Assembly: GCA_013180625.2 (NCBI GenBank)
Contig: SNVD02011469.1
Span: forward strand, 62,001 to 126,000
Direction of reading: 5' to 3'
Source: Boswellia sacra
Lineage: Eukaryota > Streptophyta > Magnoliopsida > Sapindales > Burseraceae
DNA length: 64,000 nucleotides
Under the pieces are notes generated by a model that was not told the origin of the DNA, searched no databases, and worked only from the letters and a program-made list of their open reading frames with translations. Positions 59,265 to 64,000 of this stretch are shown here, piece by piece (the first letter of the stretch is position 1; each line of letters starts with the position of its first letter). The position numbers and the translations under genes are program-made.

Positions 59265-59494
59265 TGCAGGAATTAAACTAAGGTTAGAAGTCTTGTTTAG
59301 TTTATTTGGATTAGGAGAAAATTATTTAGATTTGGTTTAATATCATTAGTTTCATAGTTTGAGTGAAACTGTCTTTAATTCCTAAATAAGCTTGTATTTT
59401 ACGTGTATTGTAATAAAAGAGAATTAATCAGTTTTCTCTTCACACTTTTTTTTTTTTTTTGTGTTGCTTGAGTTGGTATTTTTATTTTTTTACT
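59265..59494 (+). repeat. Right LTR of the small copia-like element
   Basis: 230 bases, starting TGCAGGAATTAAAC. The extra length is mostly a longer poly-T and a GTTGCTT insertion. The terminal CA has changed to CT, so this copy could not reintegrate by itself. Confidence 0.85.
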
Positions 59495-59586
59495 CCTATG
59501 AGTATAATCTTATAATATTAAACGTTGCACTGATAGATATTTTAGTTAGTATTTCTATTGCCTTATAATATCATTTCTATGTAAAA

Positions 59587-59694
59587 AGCGAAACTCTACG
59601 TTACAAATGATGTTTTTAATTGTTAAAAAGAAAGAAAAAAAGCGAAACTCTACGTTACAAATGATGTTCTCAATTGTTAAAAAGAAAGAAAAAA
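59587..59694. repeat. Direct duplication, 54-bp unit, two copies
   Basis: 59587-59640 and 59641-59694 are near-identical units starting AGCGAAACTCTACGTTAC and ending in a purine-rich AAAGAAAGAAA tract. Confidence 0.92.
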
Positions 59695-59741
59695 GAATTG
59701 CCTTGCTCTAATAATTAATAAATTATTAGAAAGATGTTGCA

Positions 59742-59841
59742 TTTGCTGCTGGAGAATTATCATCATTATAATTTATACTTTGTGCAAGCAGTACCTGTCG
59801 AGTTAAATTTGCAATCCTTAATTAACGTGGAGTCACGGAAA

Positions 59842-59896
<55 letters not shown>

Positions 59897-60694
59897 TGCC
59901 CATGGTATTGGCCTAGTAAATCATATATACCAAGAAAATATTGGGGTTTTCAAAGTCAATCCTATAATATAAAACCGTACCTGTCTTGGTGGACTATTGT
60001 ACTCTTGCATAATTGAAGTTTCCAAGATATAAAATTAAGATAAAATGAGCGGGCAATGGATTCAATAATCCACCATATCTGCAACCTAGAAATATGCACC
60101 ACACTTTTACTGGCATCTAATTAGCAATGTATCAACTATGTCAAACTTTCATTGTAAAATAAAAAACGAATAAAATTTGAGATTCAAGTTAAGTATATGC
60201 ATATTTTCTAATCAAAACACGAAATTAAGTCGCATAAGTAGACGCCGACAAGCAGTGCACATTTAGGCACCATTTAGCGTCCTTATGATTTTCTGGCTTA
60301 TGTTAATTTGCAAATTTCTGACCATATCACCTTGGAAATTTGTTTGAAATTACATTATGCATCAAAGTCACTGCAGTCTGTGGATGCATTTGGTTTTTGG
60401 CTTTAAATTCTTCCCTTTCACATTATATTCTCAGATTTTTAATTTGGTCAAGCTTTTCTTCTTTCTGTCACTATGGATCCCGGCCCTCCTGCATTGACTT
60501 GGAATTATTACACATTAAATAGTTAGAGCTACACATTAAGTGAAGTATTGACCAGTGAGATGGCTGGAATATTTGACGTTAATAGTTTGACATGAAAGCT
60601 TGCAGTCATACAATCTAAATGATCGTGTATGATTGGCCAAAATGCTGCTTAATTTTATCATCATCTTCCTTCGAATATACTAAAGAAGCTGATC
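59742..60694. repeat. Duplicated upstream region of the receptor kinase at 60695
   Basis: Counterpart of 45540-46551. It differs mainly by an (AT)n tract at 59845-59892 and small indels. It probably contains the promoter of the gene, but no single element can be fixed. Confidence 0.8.
59845..59892. repeat. (AT)n microsatellite in the kinase upstream region
   Basis: Uninterrupted TA repeats of about 48 bases, absent from the paralogous upstream region near 45600. Confidence 0.9.
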
Positions 60695-60868
60695 ATGGGG
60701 ATGTCTGAATGTACTCTCTTTACATTGCTGGCTGGTTTCGCTTTCGTGCTTCTGCATGTTCAAGCTCAGCAACCGGGTACACATTTCTAAAACTTTCTGT
60801 ATCATTCAATTCTTGCAGACTATGTTAATAAAATTAATTTTATTTCTCTCTTTCAGGTTTCATCAGCA

Positions 60869-60873
60869 TAGAT
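60869..60873. repeat. Left target-site duplication TAGAT of the solo LTR in the kinase exon
   Basis: TAGAT here and at 63405-63409, within the codons for Ile-Asp of the malectin-like domain. Confidence 0.95.
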
Positions 60874-63404
60874 TGTAATATCCTTTTTTTTTTTTTTGTA
60901 ATGTATATTATAACATGTGTTATGGTTACATGTGTAATATATGTATTAATGTGTTATGTGTTGGATTTGTAATGTAATAGATGAGAGATGATGGGCTTAG
61001 TGGAAAGGAGGAAAGTAAGGAAGCACTAAATGGAAATTGTGCTTTATGATATTTAATAAATAGGAAGAATTCTAGAATTTCTTCCATCCTTGCTCTCTAA
61101 ACACACGTTCCAGCCCTTCACTCCCTCTAAGCTCCACACACACACACACACACACATAACTTCAACAAGAATTCAAGCAAGCAAGTGGTAAGAACTCTTC
61201 TCTCCTTTAGAATTCTTGTGCTATTGTGTATTTATTTGCAAGAATTCTTTTGGGTTGTGATGTGAGTATGTGAATTGTTGTTTGTGCTGCTGGAAATTTG
61301 TGTGGAAACATGAATGTGAATGAGTTTTGAGTGCATCTAAGCAAGAGGATGAAGATATAAGGTAGAATTGAGAGTTTAGTCAAATCCTGGAAATTTTGTT
61401 ATACTGAGCAATGCATGTTCCGAAAATTACCAAAAATCAGTGGGACATTTTCTTGTTCTGAAATTTTTATGGATGAAAACAGACGTGTCCAGGAGTGTAT
61501 AGCAATTTGATTCACTCAAAAATTCGAATTAGGTGATTTGTAGTGAATTTTTGAATTTCTGGTATGGTATTGCACATTCCCCTGTCTTAGAACAGAGTAG
61601 GGGAAGACGATTTTAATTGAAGGTTCAAATATTCATAGAATTACCTGATTTTTGGTATGAAAGTCCTTTTATGTGTCATATATGAGACTGTAAATTTTCA
61701 CTGAGATTGAAGGTCTGTGTGAATTGTTATAGATTTTTAAAGTTGGCTTGTTAAAACTGGAATTTATAGTTTCCAAAACAGGGCAGTTAGAAATAAATGG
61801 ATTTGAATGGGTTAAACACCTTGAAAAGCCCTGATTTTTGGTATGGAGGTATATATATATGTTATATACCATCCTGTAAATTTGTGTAGCCATTTGAGTA
61901 GGATTGAAATTCCTACAAATTTTTAAGTTGATGGTGCTCAGTGAAGTCAATGCAGTGGCAGGATGGTTGAGGTAATGAATTTGATTATTTTGAGTGACCT
62001 AATGACCCCAATTTACTCTAAAAATTTTAATGAGATATGAGGTATGTGTCTAAAAGATGTCTACCAAATTGTGTGAATTTTGAAAGTAGACAAGTGTTGT
62101 TGTAAATTGTTTGTCAAAGTAAGTATAGAAATATAGCCAAAAAGGGGAAATGTTTTACAATTGTATGGTGACCTAAAAAAGAGATTTTTGTTTTATTTTT
62201 AGGTCAATCAAAAGCATTGAAAAGCAGCCATACAAGGTAAGTAAGCTAACTACTCTGAGGCCACAATAAATTGTGTATTGTATGTATGAAATTTTGTGGA
62301 TTATAACACTATTAAATGCTAGCAATCTGATGCTTAAATATGAAATATTGTGACTGATTGTGAATGATGAAATGTGATTGGCATGCCAAGACCTAGGAAG
62401 TTTAGCTCTCATAGCTTGAGGGGAGGCCTGGACCATGTGTTTCTCTAAACGAGATTTGGTCGCATGGGCCCGGTATCACCCGGATTGTCAGACTAGCCTC
62501 GAGCTATTTCAAGTGTAGGCATCTAAATGTATTTGTACTGTTCTGTACTGTTCCATGGCTTGAGGGGAGGTCTGGACCATGTGTTTCTCTAAATGAGATT
62601 CGGTAGCATGGGCCCGGTATCACCCGAATTGTCAGACTAGCCTTGAGCCTTCCGTACTCCCATGGCTTGAGGGGAGGTCTGGACCATGTGTTTCTCTAGA
62701 TGAGATTCGGTTGCATGGGCCCGGTATCACCCGGATTGTCAGACTAGCCTTGAGCTATTATATGGGAACTGACTGTGAAATGAAAAGTCCTACCTTGATT
62801 AGAGAGTCTTTTCCCCTAGGTGACTGTAACTGATACTGTGGAAGCTTCCTCAATATGTGATTGTGACTATGCACGAAAAAGCAATGAGTAGAGATATGTG
62901 AACCCACTTATATGAGGTTGAATCGACCTATAGAGGTCTAGAAAGAAAATTGGCGCGGGAGCGCAAATGTAACCGAAGTGAACTTGAAGCATTTCTTTTC
63001 TTTACAATTTAGATAATGCTTGTGTAGTTAGAAATGGATAATTTCATACTGTGGATTAAATTCTATTGCTAATTTTTATTGCTGTATATTTGCTTAGCTT
63101 ACTTACTGAGTTTTACTCATGAAAGTTGTTGTGTGCCTCAGGTGATCAATAGATTGAGCTAAGGATGGAGGACTTTTGGCATTGTTGACAGAGTTCCCTT
63201 GGCAACCATAGACCGCTGTTCTATATTAGCATAGCCATACTGTAGAACCTCTTTTGATTTTTGAATGTACATAAATGCAGTGGTTGTCATTAGGAACTCT
63301 AATTGGAGTTATACTTATATCAATCTTTGAAAGAAATATTAAAGTTCACAATTAAATGACTGCATAAAATATTACTTTCTGTATGTCCAGTATGGGTTAT
63401 GACA
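60874..63404 (+). repeat. Solo LTR of the Tekay-like family, inside a kinase exon
   Basis: 2531 bases, TGTAATATCC...TTATGACA, with perfect TAGAT duplication. It is close in sequence to the LTRs of the complete element at 4141. It keeps the predicted first donor (GTG/GTAAGA at 61188), the 34-nt micro-exon 62203-62236 and the acceptor GTGTGCCTCAG ending at 63141. It has three copies of the internal GCTTGAGGGGAGG subrepeat (starting near 62413, 62558, 62664). No internal retrotransposon sequence is present, so LTR-LTR recombination removed it. Confidence 0.95.
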
Positions 63405-63925
63405 TAGATTGTGGAGCAAACTCAAGCTACACTGATCCACAAACTGGCATTTACTACGTTCCATATTCATCCTTCACAGAAACGGGAGTAAGCTACAGTC
63501 TAAAGTCATACCAATCCGAGACCCTTCGACAGTTATCAACTCTCAGAAGCTTTCCCGAAGGAACCGAAAACTGTTACAATGTAAAAACTACAAAAGACGG
63601 TAGATACTTGATCAGAGCAACCTTTGCGTATGGAAATTATGATAAGCAATATGCAGTACCATGGTTATTTTGATCTGTACCTGAGAGCTAATCTGTGGGA
63701 TTCTGTGGAACTAGGAAATGCATCCACAGTCCTGTTCAAGGAAATTGTACATGTTTCTTCATCGACCTATATCGATGTCTGTTTTGTGAATACCGGTAAT
63801 GGCACACCATTGATTTCATCATTAGAATTCAGGCTCCTGCAAAATACCACTTATGTTACTGAATATGGATCGCTTATCATCTCTGCAAGGATGAATGTTC
63901 TTCCAAACAAATATGAAATACTCGG

Positions 63926-64000
63926 GTGAGCCATTTCTGTCACCAATCATCTTTTCAGAGCTTAATTCATGTAAGATCACTTTATGATTAACTAAATAAG
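63926..64000 (+). other. Start of intron 2 of the receptor kinase
   Basis: Begins GTGAGC, homologous to the intron after 47251. The window ends before exon 3. Confidence 0.75.

Larger units (their letters stand above)
57867..59494 (+). mobile_element. Small non-autonomous Ty1/copia-like LTR element
   Basis: Two LTRs (57867-58085 and 59265-59494) enclose a 1.18-kb interior. The element is flanked by CCTAT at 57862-57866 and 59495-59499, a perfect target duplication. LTR1 has TGTAGGAA/TTCCTACA ends. The LTRs share GAGAATTAATCAGTTTTCTC and differ at many sites, so the copy is old. A degenerate PBS (TGGTATCATAGC, 58088-58099) follows LTR1 and a G-rich tract (TTTAGGGGGGGC) precedes LTR2. The interior begins with a copia Gag-like KFDGKNNFKLWRDRI stretch broken by stops; protease, RT and integrase are absent. 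Confidence 0.88.
60695..63925 (+). pseudogene. Receptor kinase with solo LTR in exon 2 and a frameshift (gene continues past the window)
   Basis: Exon 1 (60695-60776) encodes a signal peptide starting MGMSECTLFTLLAGF, like the gene at 46552. Exon 2 starts at 60857 with GFISID. After codon GAT it is interrupted at 60873 by a solo LTR with its TAGAT duplication, and resumes at 63410 with TGTGGAGCAAAC (CGANSSYTDPQTG). Removing the LTR and one TAGAT restores the frame. Further on an extra base near 63661-63671, compared with the paralogue (PGSFDLYL), shifts the frame before FDLYL. The rest of exon 2 reads in the new frame to the donor CTCGG/GTGAG at 63925. Only the malectin-like part is in the window. 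Two independent lesions make it a pseudogene. Confidence 0.9.

Overview
This window is plant nuclear DNA, almost certainly from a eudicot. It is AT-rich and has GT-AG introns of plant type, malectin-like LRR receptor kinases, and Ty3/gypsy and Ty1/copia LTR retrotransposons of plant lineages. I cannot name the species from sequence alone. Most of the window is transposon sequence that has invaded a local cluster of receptor-kinase genes.

Layout. 1-1614: the 5' end of a minus-strand Tat/Ogre-like Ty3/gypsy element (LTR, primer-binding site, gag-like frame, GC-rich minisatellite). 4141-13917: a structurally complete Ty3/gypsy chromovirus of Tekay/Del type with 2.49-kb LTRs, an uninterrupted gag-pol frame and a perfect AGAAA target duplication. 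13934-18759: an intact 13-exon malectin-like LRR receptor kinase whose start codon lies 16 bases after the 3' LTR. 19770-24040: two Athila-type LTRs in inverted orientation, with a primer-binding site and a broken gag. 25662-35520: a second, minus-strand Tekay-like element with 2.3-kb LTRs and broken coding frames. 37677-38382: a receptor-kinase first exon followed by a short open frame. 38740-41020: an unprocessed, disrupted pseudogene of the mitochondrial FAD-dependent glycerol-3-phosphate dehydrogenase (SDP6 type). 41090-43815: a solo Tekay LTR. 44470-44841: a last-exon fragment of a receptor kinase. 46552-56653: a 13-exon receptor-kinase pseudogene with a nonsense codon, a lost splice donor and a complete copia element inside its kinase exon. 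57867-59494: a small non-autonomous copia element. 60695 to the right edge: a third receptor kinase whose second exon holds a solo Tekay LTR and a frameshift.

How the parts relate. The receptor kinases are tandem duplicates with the same exon plan: signal peptide, malectin-like domain, GDPC-type motif, LRR exons, transmembrane exon and kinase exons. Only one copy is readable throughout. The others were disabled by different events, so the window records a cluster decaying under retrotransposon pressure.

The least expected signal is in the long LTRs of the Tekay-like elements. The TATA box lies only about 190 bases into the LTR. The roughly 2.2 kb of R-U5 behind it contains well-formed splice sites bounding tiny 32-35 nt exons. 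These are kept in diverged copies of one family, and the same plan occurs in the second family. The elements therefore appear to make a multiply spliced untranslated leader, and the same leader points directly into the intact receptor kinase.
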